A DNA stretch of 64,000 bases from Proteus terrae (GTDB taxonomy: Bacteria; Pseudomonadota; Gammaproteobacteria; Enterobacterales; Enterobacteriaceae). Below the pieces are notes generated by a model. It saw only the letters and a list, made by a program, of their open reading frames with translations. It did no database searches and was not told the DNA's origin. The stretch lies in NCBI RefSeq assembly GCF_003144325.1, contig NZ_PENS01000006.1, positions 240,418 through 304,417 on the forward strand, read 5' to 3'. Below, one piece after another: positions 57,984-64,000 of this stretch. Both the position numbers and the translations under genes were made by a program. Within the stretch, counting starts at the first letter, position 1. The number at the start of each line of letters is the position of its first letter.

Positions 57984-58040
57984 AAACCGCACAATAACAA
58001 GAATATTAAATAATCTTCGTATTGTGCGGTTTACTTTATC
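57984..58040. terminator. Bidirectional terminator between ung and grpE
   Basis: AAACCGCACAATA / TATTGTGCGGTTT, a 13-bp perfect stem whose 23-nt loop has a small inner AAGA/TCTT pairing. T-rich on both sides. Confidence 0.85.
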
Positions 58041-58081
58041 TACATGTAATAACAGATGTGATAACAGATGCTTTATCGATA

Positions 58082-58693
58082 TTATTTAGAAACGATAACC
58101 ATAGCTGGGCGTAATAAACGGCCATTTAAGGTATAACCTTTTTGCATAACATCGACCACATGATTGGATTCATGTTCAGGGCTATCAATTAAAGTCATCG
58201 CTTGGTGAACTTCAGGGTTGAATACCACATTTTTTTCTTCAACCACTTCGATACCAAATTTACGAACTGCATCTAAGAATGATTTCAGCGTTAATTCTAA
58301 CCCTTCAATCATTGGTTTTAATGCCTCATTTTCATGATCAGCCGCAGATAAAGCACGCTCTAAATTATCGAGTACAGGCAATAACTCATTAGAAAATTTC
58401 TCAAGTGCAAATTTATGCGCTTTCTCAATATCTTGCTGAGTACGGCGACGCACATTTTCAACTTCAGCAAGAGCACGAGCCATCGCTTCACGCTCTGTTT
58501 TTTGTGATTGCTCAAGTTGTTTTTCGAGAGAATCAACACGCGCTAATGCTTCCACTAATTCAGCTTGAGCATTAAAGTCCGCTTGTGCTTCTTCGGTCAT
58601 TGCTGGCTCTTGAGACTCGTTCATTGCAGATCCCATTCCTTCTTTTTCTTTTGAGGCTTGCTCTTCATGTACATTTTGTTCTTTACTACTCAT
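58082..58693 (-). CDS. grpE: Nucleotide exchange factor GrpE
   Basis: 203 residues. Charged N-terminal tail, long coiled coil (about 45-115) and beta-domain ending [14 protein letters not shown]. Exchanges ADP on DnaK. The start MSSKEQ at 58693 has GGAG 6 nt ahead (the frame begins two codons earlier). A near-perfect sigma32 promoter lies upstream. Confidence 0.97.
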   Translation of the reverse strand: MSSKEQNVHEEQASKEKEGMGSAMNESQEPAMTEEAQADFNAQAELVEALARVDSLEKQLEQSQKTEREAMARALAEVENVRRRTQQDIEKAHKFALEKFSNELLPVLDNLERALSAADHENEALKPMIEGLELTLKSFLDAVRKFGIEVVEEKNVVFNPEVHQAMTLIDSPEHESNHVVDVMQKGYTLNGRLLRPAMVIVSK

Positions 58694-58738
58694 GAACATC
58701 TCCGCGTAGTTTTAGTATTCATCTTCATATTTAGTTTA

Positions 58739-58766
58739 TTATGGGGATCAATAAACGGGTTTCAAG
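58739..58766 (-). promoter_or_regulatory. Sigma32 heat-shock promoter of grpE
   Basis: On the minus strand CTTGAAA (58760-58766), 13 bp, CCCCATAA (58739-58746): an almost ideal sigma32 promoter (CTTGAAA-N13-15-CCCCATNT), 45 bp before the grpE start. Confidence 0.92.
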
Positions 58767-58793
58767 GAATTGGCGCAAAACGAGGGTAAAAAA

Positions 58794-59693
58794 ATGCCAG
58801 ACAATACCGTAACGGAAGAAAAACACTTTAAATGCATTGGCATTGTTGGTCATCCACGCCACCCTGAAGCAATTTCAACTCATGAAATGCTCTATCATTG
58901 GCTATTGGCTCAAGGCTATGACGTTATTATTGACACACAAGTTGCTCAAGAATTAAAACTAGAAAATGCACAAACTGGTGATTTAACACAAGTTGGCAAA
59001 GTTGCCGATCTTGTCATTGTTGTTGGTGGTGATGGCAATATGCTTGGCGCAGCGCGTGTTTTATCTCGTTATAATATCAAAGTGATTGGTGTTAACCGGG
59101 GTAATTTAGGTTTTCTTACTGATCTTGACCCTGATAATGCTTTACAGCAATTAACTAACGTATTAGCGGGGCATTATCGCGAAGAAAAACGGTTCTTACT
59201 TGAAGCTCGAGTCTGTGCTGAAGGTCAAAGAACACGCATTGGTACAGCAATCAATGAAGTCGTGCTTCATCCCGGCAAAGTCGCTCATATGATTGAGTTT
59301 GAAGTTTACATTGATGATCGCTTTGCTTTCTCTCAACGTTCTGATGGCTTAATTATCGCAACACCAACGGGATCAACCGCCTACTCACTTTCTGCGGGTG
59401 GCCCTATTTTAACGCCAAACCTTGATGCTATTGCGCTTGTGCCTATGTTTCCACATACTTTATCAGCACGTCCTTTAGTTATCAGCAGTGATAGCCAAAT
59501 TCGCTTAAAATTCTCACAAACAAATATCGATTATGAAGTCAGTTGCGATAGCCAATTAGTGTTACCGATTAAAGAAGGTGATGAAGTTATTATTAAGAGA
59601 AGTCGTCAAAAGCTCAATTTAGTTCACCCTACTGATTACAACTATTTTAATACACTCAGCTCAAAATTAGGTTGGTCGAAAAAAATGTTCTAA
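58794..59693 (+). CDS. nadK: NAD kinase
   Basis: 299 residues. Phosphorylates NAD to NADP. Motifs [13 protein letters not shown] (GGDG), [10 protein letters not shown] and [21 protein letters not shown]. The start [16 protein letters not shown] at 58794 has GAGGG ahead; a TTG eight codons earlier is in frame but less likely. Its leader overlaps the region of the divergent grpE heat-shock promoter. Confidence 0.97.
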   Translation: MPDNTVTEEKHFKCIGIVGHPRHPEAISTHEMLYHWLLAQGYDVIIDTQVAQELKLENAQTGDLTQVGKVADLVIVVGGDGNMLGAARVLSRYNIKVIGVNRGNLGFLTDLDPDNALQQLTNVLAGHYREEKRFLLEARVCAEGQRTRIGTAINEVVLHPGKVAHMIEFEVYIDDRFAFSQRSDGLIIATPTGSTAYSLSAGGPILTPNLDAIALVPMFPHTLSARPLVISSDSQIRLKFSQTNIDYEVSCDSQLVLPIKEGDEVIIKRSRQKLNLVHPTDYNYFNTLSSKLGWSKKMF

Positions 59694-59714
59694 TTTTTGT
59701 GCCTCCCTACTTTA

Positions 59715-59730
59715 CTGTATAAAAAACCAG
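59715..59730. promoter_or_regulatory. LexA box 1 upstream of recN (imperfect)
   Basis: CTGT-N8-CCAG, one mismatch from CTGT-N8-ACAG, 22 bp from the second box. Confidence 0.65.
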
Positions 59731-59736
59731 TTTATA

Positions 59737-59752
59737 CTGTATGTAATTACAG
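59737..59752. promoter_or_regulatory. LexA box 2 upstream of recN
   Basis: TACTGT-ATGTAATT-ACAGAT: a perfect CTGT-N8-ACAG SOS box 28 bp before the recN start. The overlapping TATACT (59733-59738) may be the -10. E. coli recN also has more than one box. Confidence 0.92.
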
Positions 59753-59780
59753 ATATGTTTTTATACACAGGAGAGGCACT

Positions 59781-61442
59781 ATGCTGACTCAATTAACCAT
59801 TAGTCATTTTGCCATAGTCCGTGAACTTGAAATCGATTTTTCTGGTGGCATGACCACCATTACAGGCGAAACTGGCGCAGGTAAGTCTATTGCAATTGAT
59901 GCTTTAGGTTTATGCTTAGGTAACCGTGGTGATGCCAATATGGTGCGCCCAGGTGCAACTAGAGCCGATTTATGTGCACGATTCTCACTCTCTGATACGC
60001 CATCAGCACAACACTGGCTTGAAGAACATCATCTTGATGATCATAACGAATGCCTATTAAGAAGAACTATCTCTACTGATGGGCGTTCTCGTGGTTTTAT
60101 CAACGGTACTTCCGTACCACTTTCACAATTAAGAGAGCTTGGTTCATTACTTATTCGAATCCATGGACAACATGCTCACCAGCAACTTCTAGAACCTCGC
60201 TATCAAAAACAACTGCTTGATATCTATGCCCATGAACCAGCTTTATTAAAAAACATGAAGTCGGCTTATCAAACATGGCATCAAAGTTGCCAAACTTTAG
60301 CTGCTTTTCAACAACTCTCTTTAGAACGAGATGCAAGGCAGCAATTGGTTGATTACCACTTAAAAGAGCTCAATGAATTTCAACCAGTGCAAGGTGAGTA
60401 CCCAGAATTAGATCAAGAATATAAACGCCTTTCTAACTGTGGTCAGTTTTTAACGCTAAGCCAAAATAGTTTACAAATTTTAAGTGACAACGAAGAGCAA
60501 AATATTTTAAGTATGCTCAATGTGGCTAAACATGAAATTACTGAACTAAGCTCAATGGAAAGTCAGTTCAATTCATTATTAGAGATGCTAGAAGAAGCCA
60601 CTATCCAAATTAGTGAAGTAAGCGATGAACTTCGTCACTATAGCGATCGCTTAGAGATGGATCCTAATCGCTTATTTGAAGTAGAAAAACGCATGTCTAA
60701 GTATATTAGTTTGTCACGTAAACATCGTGTCGCGCCTGAGGAACTCTATGATCTTCATCAGCAATTAATTGAAGAGAAAAATGCTCTACTTCGTCAAAAT
60801 GATGATTGTGAGGCTTTAATAGAACAAGTCAAAGCTGACCACTTAATTGCATTAGATGTCGCAAAACAATTGCACCAAGTTCGCCAACAATACGCGAGTG
60901 AATTAAGCCAACTTATCACTAACAGCATGCATCAGTTATCAATGCCACATGGTTATTTTACTGTTGATACCCATTTTGATGACAGCTCACTACAAATCGA
61001 TGGTGCTACAAAAGTTGAATTTAATGTCACCACAAACCCGGGGCAACCTCATCAAGCACTTTCTAAAGTAGCTTCAGGGGGTGAGTTATCACGTATTGCA
61101 CTCGCAATCCAAGTGATCACAGCAAAAAAAATGGATACTCCAGCACTTATTTTTGATGAAGTTGATGTGGGTATCAGTGGTCCAACGGCGGCTATTGTAG
61201 GTAAATTACTGCGAGAACTAGGCGAGTCTACTCAAGTTATGTGTGTCACTCACTTACCTCAAGTTGCAGGTTGTGGTCACCAACACTATTTCGTCAATAA
61301 AGAGACAAATGGTGAAGAAACTGAAACAACAATGAAATTATTATCGAAAAAAGAGCGTTTACAAGAGCTCGCTCGTTTATTAGCAGGTAGTGAAGTCACC
61401 AAAAATACCCTAGCAAATGCGAAAGATTTGTTGGCTGCATAA
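59781..61442 (+). CDS. recN: DNA repair protein RecN
   Basis: 553 residues, SMC-like. Walker [18 protein letters not shown], central coiled coil, ABC signature [18 protein letters not shown] and Walker [17 protein letters not shown]. Acts at double-strand breaks. AGGAG directly before the ATG at 59781 sets the start; the open frame runs 28 codons further up through the LexA boxes and is not real there. Confidence 0.97.
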   Translation: MLTQLTISHFAIVRELEIDFSGGMTTITGETGAGKSIAIDALGLCLGNRGDANMVRPGATRADLCARFSLSDTPSAQHWLEEHHLDDHNECLLRRTISTDGRSRGFINGTSVPLSQLRELGSLLIRIHGQHAHQQLLEPRYQKQLLDIYAHEPALLKNMKSAYQTWHQSCQTLAAFQQLSLERDARQQLVDYHLKELNEFQPVQGEYPELDQEYKRLSNCGQFLTLSQNSLQILSDNEEQNILSMLNVAKHEITELSSMESQFNSLLEMLEEATIQISEVSDELRHYSDRLEMDPNRLFEVEKRMSKYISLSRKHRVAPEELYDLHQQLIEEKNALLRQNDDCEALIEQVKADHLIALDVAKQLHQVRQQYASELSQLITNSMHQLSMPHGYFTVDTHFDDSSLQIDGATKVEFNVTTNPGQPHQALSKVASGGELSRIALAIQVITAKKMDTPALIFDEVDVGISGPTAAIVGKLLRELGESTQVMCVTHLPQVAGCGHQHYFVNKETNGEETETTMKLLSKKERLQELARLLAGSEVTKNTLANAKDLLAA

Positions 61443-61470
61443 CGATTAACAAACTTTTATTGATATTTAA

Positions 61471-61535
61471 GGTCATAGGCAGAGCGTGAAAGGTTTTCAA
61501 TTGCTGCGTTGTCGATTATCATCGTCACTATGACC
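61471..61535 (+). repeat. Inverted repeat in the bamE leader
   Basis: GGTCATAG (61471-61478) and CTATGACC (61528-61535) are perfect inverse 8-mers enclosing a segment that can form an inner TGAAA/TTTCA hairpin. It ends 20 bp before the bamE start. May be an mRNA leader structure. Confidence 0.4.
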
Positions 61536-61555
61536 CTAAAAGGAATGTAATAACC

Positions 61556-61918
61556 ATGCGTTTTAAACTGTTAAAAGTTGCCGCCTTATCTTTAGTCGTA
61601 ATGACTTCAGGTTGCTCTATATTCGAGAGACTGGTTTATCACCCAGATATCAATCAGGGAAATTATTTAACTCCAGCCGAAGTCGCAAAAGTTCAGCAAG
61701 GAATGACACAGCAGCAAGTTCAATTTGCTCTTGGTACGCCAATGCTTAAAGATCCTTTCGGAAGCCAAACTTGGTATTATGTTTTCCGTGAAGAGCCTGG
61801 TCATCAAGCAGTACGTCAAGAGACGCTCGCCCTGACTTTTGATAGCAATGGCATACTGACTAAGATTGATAAACAAGGCAATATGCCTGGCTTCTCAGCA
61901 CCTGAAACAAAATCGTAA
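61556..61918 (+). CDS. bamE: Outer-membrane assembly lipoprotein BamE
   Basis: 120 residues (E. coli 113). Lipoprotein signal with lipobox TSGC, then the BamE fold (LTPAEVAKVQQGMTQQQVQFALGTPMLKDPFGSQTWYYVFR). Part of the BAM complex with BamA-D. Ribosome site AAGGAATG is just upstream. Confidence 0.96.
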   Translation: MRFKLLKVAALSLVVMTSGCSIFERLVYHPDINQGNYLTPAEVAKVQQGMTQQQVQFALGTPMLKDPFGSQTWYYVFREEPGHQAVRQETLALTFDSNGILTKIDKQGNMPGFSAPETKS

Positions 61919-61974
61919 TGCGATTGCAGTGCTAAAAAAACTTAGTTTTGTATAAGATTGGCAAAAACGAATTG

Positions 61975-62012
61975 CACCCCATACGTTAAATTTGACGTTG
62001 GGGTGTGTTTTT
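61975..62012 (+). terminator. Terminator downstream of bamE
   Basis: CACCCCA / TGGGGTG with an inner ACGT/ACGT pairing, then TGTTTTTAT. 56 bp after bamE. Confidence 0.82.
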
Positions 62013-62123
62013 ATAAGGAGAAAATGCTTTATAACAGTGTTGTCTTTCTTGTATCTGTCTGTAATCAAATGACCTATCAATGCAGTATATAAAGCTCCCA
62101 CCTATTAGGCAGAAAGCATAATA

Positions 62124-62417
62124 TCAATCCGCTTTTTGTCGTGCTTTTTCAGCACGTTTACGACGCATTTCTTTAGGATCAGCAATTAAAGGCCGATAGA
62201 TTTCGATTCTATCGCCATCTCGCACATTATCGCTTAATTTTGTTGGTCGACTATAAATACCCACTTTGTTCTTAGTCAAATCAATATCATTACAAATCGT
62301 TAAGATATTTGAAGCAATAATAGCTTGTTCAACCGTGTCCCCTAACGTTAGTTCAACAGGGATAAGATACTGCTTATCGGGCAACGCATAGGTTACCTCT
62401 ACCCATATTTTAGTCAC
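62124..62417 (-). CDS. rnfH: RnfH/RatB family ubiquitin-like protein
   Basis: 97 residues, UPF0125 family, beta-grasp fold ([30 protein letters not shown] and [22 protein letters not shown]). Molecular role not settled. Its start overlaps the ratA stop by 8 bases, so the two are cotranslated. Confidence 0.92.
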   Translation of the reverse strand: MTKIWVEVTYALPDKQYLIPVELTLGDTVEQAIIASNILTICNDIDLTKNKVGIYSRPTKLSDNVRDGDRIEIYRPLIADPKEMRRKRAEKARQKAD

Positions 62418-62844
62418 GATAGATCTCTTTCGCTCTGTGAGTAAATGCTTGAACCATATTGTTCGTTAAATCTTTAAAAATACGGCCAAAAGCTAACTCA
62501 ATTAATTTATTAGTGAACTCAAAGTCTAGCTGAAATTCTATCTTACACGCATTATCATCGAGTGCGGTAAACACCCACCCCCCAGTTAATTTACGAAAGG
62601 GGCCATCAACAAGATGCATATCAACACGTTCATTAGTCTTTAAAAAGTTATGGGTAGTAAATGTTTTACTAATTCCCGCTTTAGAGACATTTATTGATGC
62701 AATCATTTCTTCTGGTGTGCTTTTGATCAGTTTACTTCCAACGCATCCTGGTAGAAAATCAGGATAAGTAAGAACATCATTAACCAGTTTAAACATTTGC
62801 TCTGTGCTAAAAGGGACAAGAGCAGATCGACTAATCTGAGGCAT
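62410..62844 (-). CDS. ratA: RatA/PasT START-domain protein
   Basis: 144 residues, polyketide cyclase/START fold ([39 protein letters not shown]). Described in E. coli as a 50S-binding 'toxin' RatA or persistence factor PasT, and related to mitochondrial Coq10; the physiological role is disputed. Divergent from smpB. Confidence 0.92.
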   Translation of the reverse strand: MPQISRSALVPFSTEQMFKLVNDVLTYPDFLPGCVGSKLIKSTPEEMIASINVSKAGISKTFTTHNFLKTNERVDMHLVDGPFRKLTGGWVFTALDDNACKIEFQLDFEFTNKLIELAFGRIFKDLTNNMVQAFTHRAKEIYRD

Positions 62845-63000
62845 AGTTATTCCTGTACGACAACACTGTGTGTGATCATATCATTGAACAGTGACTAATT
62901 AAAAATCTAATGGAATATAGCTTAAGTTTTATGCAATTGAAAAGAAAACAGTCGGTTAAATGATTTCTTTCTATTGCTCATACAGTATAATGTGGACATT

Positions 63001-63483
63001 ATGACAAAGAAAAAATCACACAAACCTGGTTCTGCGACCATTGCGTTAAACAAACGTGCTCGCCATGAATATTTCATCGAAGATGAGATAGAAGCGGGCT
63101 TGGCGCTCCAAGGCTGGGAAGTTAAATCACTGCGTGCCGGTAAAGCAAACATCAGTGATAGCTATGTTATCATGCGTGATGGCGAAGCTTATCTTTTTGG
63201 TGCAACCATTACTCCTTTAAATGTTGCATCAAGCCATGTCGTTTGTGACCCGACTCGTACCCGTAAACTATTATTAAAGCAACGCGAATTAGATTCACTT
63301 TACGGTCAAATCAACCGTGATGGTTACACCGTTGTTGCTCTTTCTCTTTATTGGAAAAACGCTTGGTGCAAAATCAAAATTGGCGTTGCAAAGGGTAAGA
63401 AAGATCACGATAAACGCGATACCATTAAAGATCGTGAGTGGAAATTAGACAAAGCACGTATCATGAAAAATGCTAACCGCTAA
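63001..63483 (+). CDS. smpB: SsrA-binding protein SmpB
   Basis: 160 residues, OB-fold ([24 protein letters not shown]) and a basic tail ending [11 protein letters not shown]. Brings tmRNA to stalled ribosomes. The start at 63001 matches E. coli; the frame extends nine codons further upstream. tmRNA follows 59 bp later. Confidence 0.98.
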   Translation: MTKKKSHKPGSATIALNKRARHEYFIEDEIEAGLALQGWEVKSLRAGKANISDSYVIMRDGEAYLFGATITPLNVASSHVVCDPTRTRKLLLKQRELDSLYGQINRDGYTVVALSLYWKNAWCKIKIGVAKGKKDHDKRDTIKDREWKLDKARIMKNANR

Positions 63484-63521
63484 ATTGCGTTAAGTACTAG
63501 CAATTACAAGTATTTTTCTGA

Positions 63522-63527
63522 TATACT
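63522..63527 (+). promoter_or_regulatory. Candidate -10 element of ssrA
   Basis: TATACT within TCTGATATACTCGC, about 16 bp before the mature tmRNA 5' end, so a short 5' leader would be removed by RNase P. The -35 is not obvious. Confidence 0.55.
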
Positions 63528-63542
63528 CGCTTTCAACAACTT

Positions 63543-63909
63543 GGGGCTGATTCTGGATTCGACGGGATTTGCGAAACCCAAGGTGCATGCCGAGGGGCGG
63601 TTGGCCTCGTAAAAAGCCGCAAAAAAGATAGTCGCAAACGACAATCAGTACGAAGCACTAGCAGCTTAATAACCTGCTTAGAGCCCTCTCTCCCTAGCTT
63701 CCGCTCTTAAGACGGGGATCAAGAGAGGTCAAACCCAAAAGAGATCGCGTGGAGACCTAGCTTGGGGTCAAAGCGTTAAACTTAATCAAGCTAGCTTATT
63801 CATGGCGCGTCTGTCCGCAGTGGGTAAGTGAAATTAAAGATAGACTAAGCATGTAGTACCGAGGATGTAGAAATTTCGGACGCGGGTTCAACTCCCGCCA
63901 GCTCCACCA
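63543..63909 (+). ncRNA. ssrA: tmRNA (10Sa RNA)
   Basis: 367 nt including CCA. The 5' end GGGGCTGATTCTGGATTCGA pairs with the 3' end CCAGCTCCACCA in the tRNA-like acceptor; the T-arm GGACGCGGGTTCAACTCCCG precedes it. The tag frame begins at GCA 63634 and reads ANDNQYEALAA before TAATAA (63667-63672). E. coli has ANDENYALAA, so the tag is one residue longer but keeps the ALAA degron. Pseudoknot segments fill the middle. Works with SmpB, encoded next to it. Confidence 0.97.
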
Positions 63910-64000
63910 AATTTGGTGGGTCAGTGATAGGACAACGGTTTCAAAAACAAGAAGTTAGCGAAATCATCAAGACTACACACTGACAACAAAAGGACTTGAA
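63910..64000. other. Region after ssrA, to the window end
   Basis: 91 bp without a gene start. Genomic islands often integrate at the ssrA 3' end, but no duplicated ssrA end is visible inside the window and no terminator was recognised. Confidence 0.4.

Noticed and set aside
59697..59780. Longer recN start at 59697
   Set aside because: The extension is translated LexA-box DNA; AGGAG and family alignment support 59781.
63910..64000. Attachment site of an integrative element at ssrA
   Set aside because: The ssrA 3' end is a known integration hotspot, but no duplicated end or integrase gene is visible before the window stops.

Overview
The window is a stretch of enterobacterial chromosome of about 38-40% GC (by eye, not computed). 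Gene content and order match the E. coli region running pbpC-yfhM-sseB-pepB-isc-trmJ-suhB, hcaT-glyA-hmp-glnB-glr-purL-mltF, tadA, yfhL-acpS-pdxJ-recO-era-rnc-lepB-lepA-rseC-rseB-rseA-rpoE, trmN6-srmB-grcA-ung and grpE-nadK-recN-bamE-rnfH-ratA-smpB-ssrA. Low GC, a five-gene fimbrial cluster whose predicted protein sizes fit the pmfACDEF operon of Proteus mirabilis, and the lack of nadB beside rpoE (Proteus needs nicotinate) all point to the genus Proteus, probably P. mirabilis or a close relative. No rRNA, tRNA, insertion sequence, prophage or CRISPR array was seen.

Layout. 1-6.5 kb: the start of pbpC (cut by the window edge) and the alpha-2-macroglobulin lipoprotein yfhM. 6.5-14.2 kb: a one-domain sseB, pepB and the complete isc iron-sulfur operon behind two abutting IscR boxes. 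14.3-22.2 kb: trmJ/suhB, a TetR plus M24-fold pair with its own palindromic operator, hcaT, and glyA/hmp sharing a control region with PurR, MetR and NsrR-like sites. 22.3-29.1 kb: an unrecognised membrane protein, nadE-glnB and the glrK-qseG-glrR envelope-sensing operon. 29.1-35.4 kb: the small RNA glmY with its sigma54 promoter and three upstream GlrR sites, then purL and mltF. 35.4-41.9 kb: a non-coding, inverted-repeat-rich 0.8 kb stretch followed by pmfACDEF, placed between mltF and tadA, which are neighbours in E. coli. 42-48 kb: tadA, a LysE-type exporter, a decayed hicA toxin gene, yfhL and the acpS-pdxJ-recO-era-rnc-lepB-lepA block. 51-54 kb: the sigma-E operon, headed by an 18-codon leader peptide coupled to rpoE. 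54-64 kb: trmN6/srmB, grcA/ung, grpE/nadK, the SOS gene recN, bamE, rnfH-ratA, smpB and tmRNA.

The genes form several linked control circuits. GlrK/GlrR (with the lipoprotein QseG) should drive glmY. RpoE with RseA/B/C is the outer-membrane stress circuit and bamE belongs to the outer-membrane assembly machine. IscR represses its own operon in response to Fe-S supply. RNase III probably cuts its own leader. Recognisable control sites (IscR, NsrR, MetR, PurR, GlrR/sigma54, FNR, sigma32, LexA, sigma-E) sit in front of the expected genes.

The main candidates for new biology are the TetR/M24 pair, whose M24-fold protein has lost most canonical metal ligands, the unrecognised membrane protein beside nadE-glnB, the rpoE leader peptide, and the repeat structures around the pmf operon. 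I found no clearly new multi-gene defence or metabolic system.
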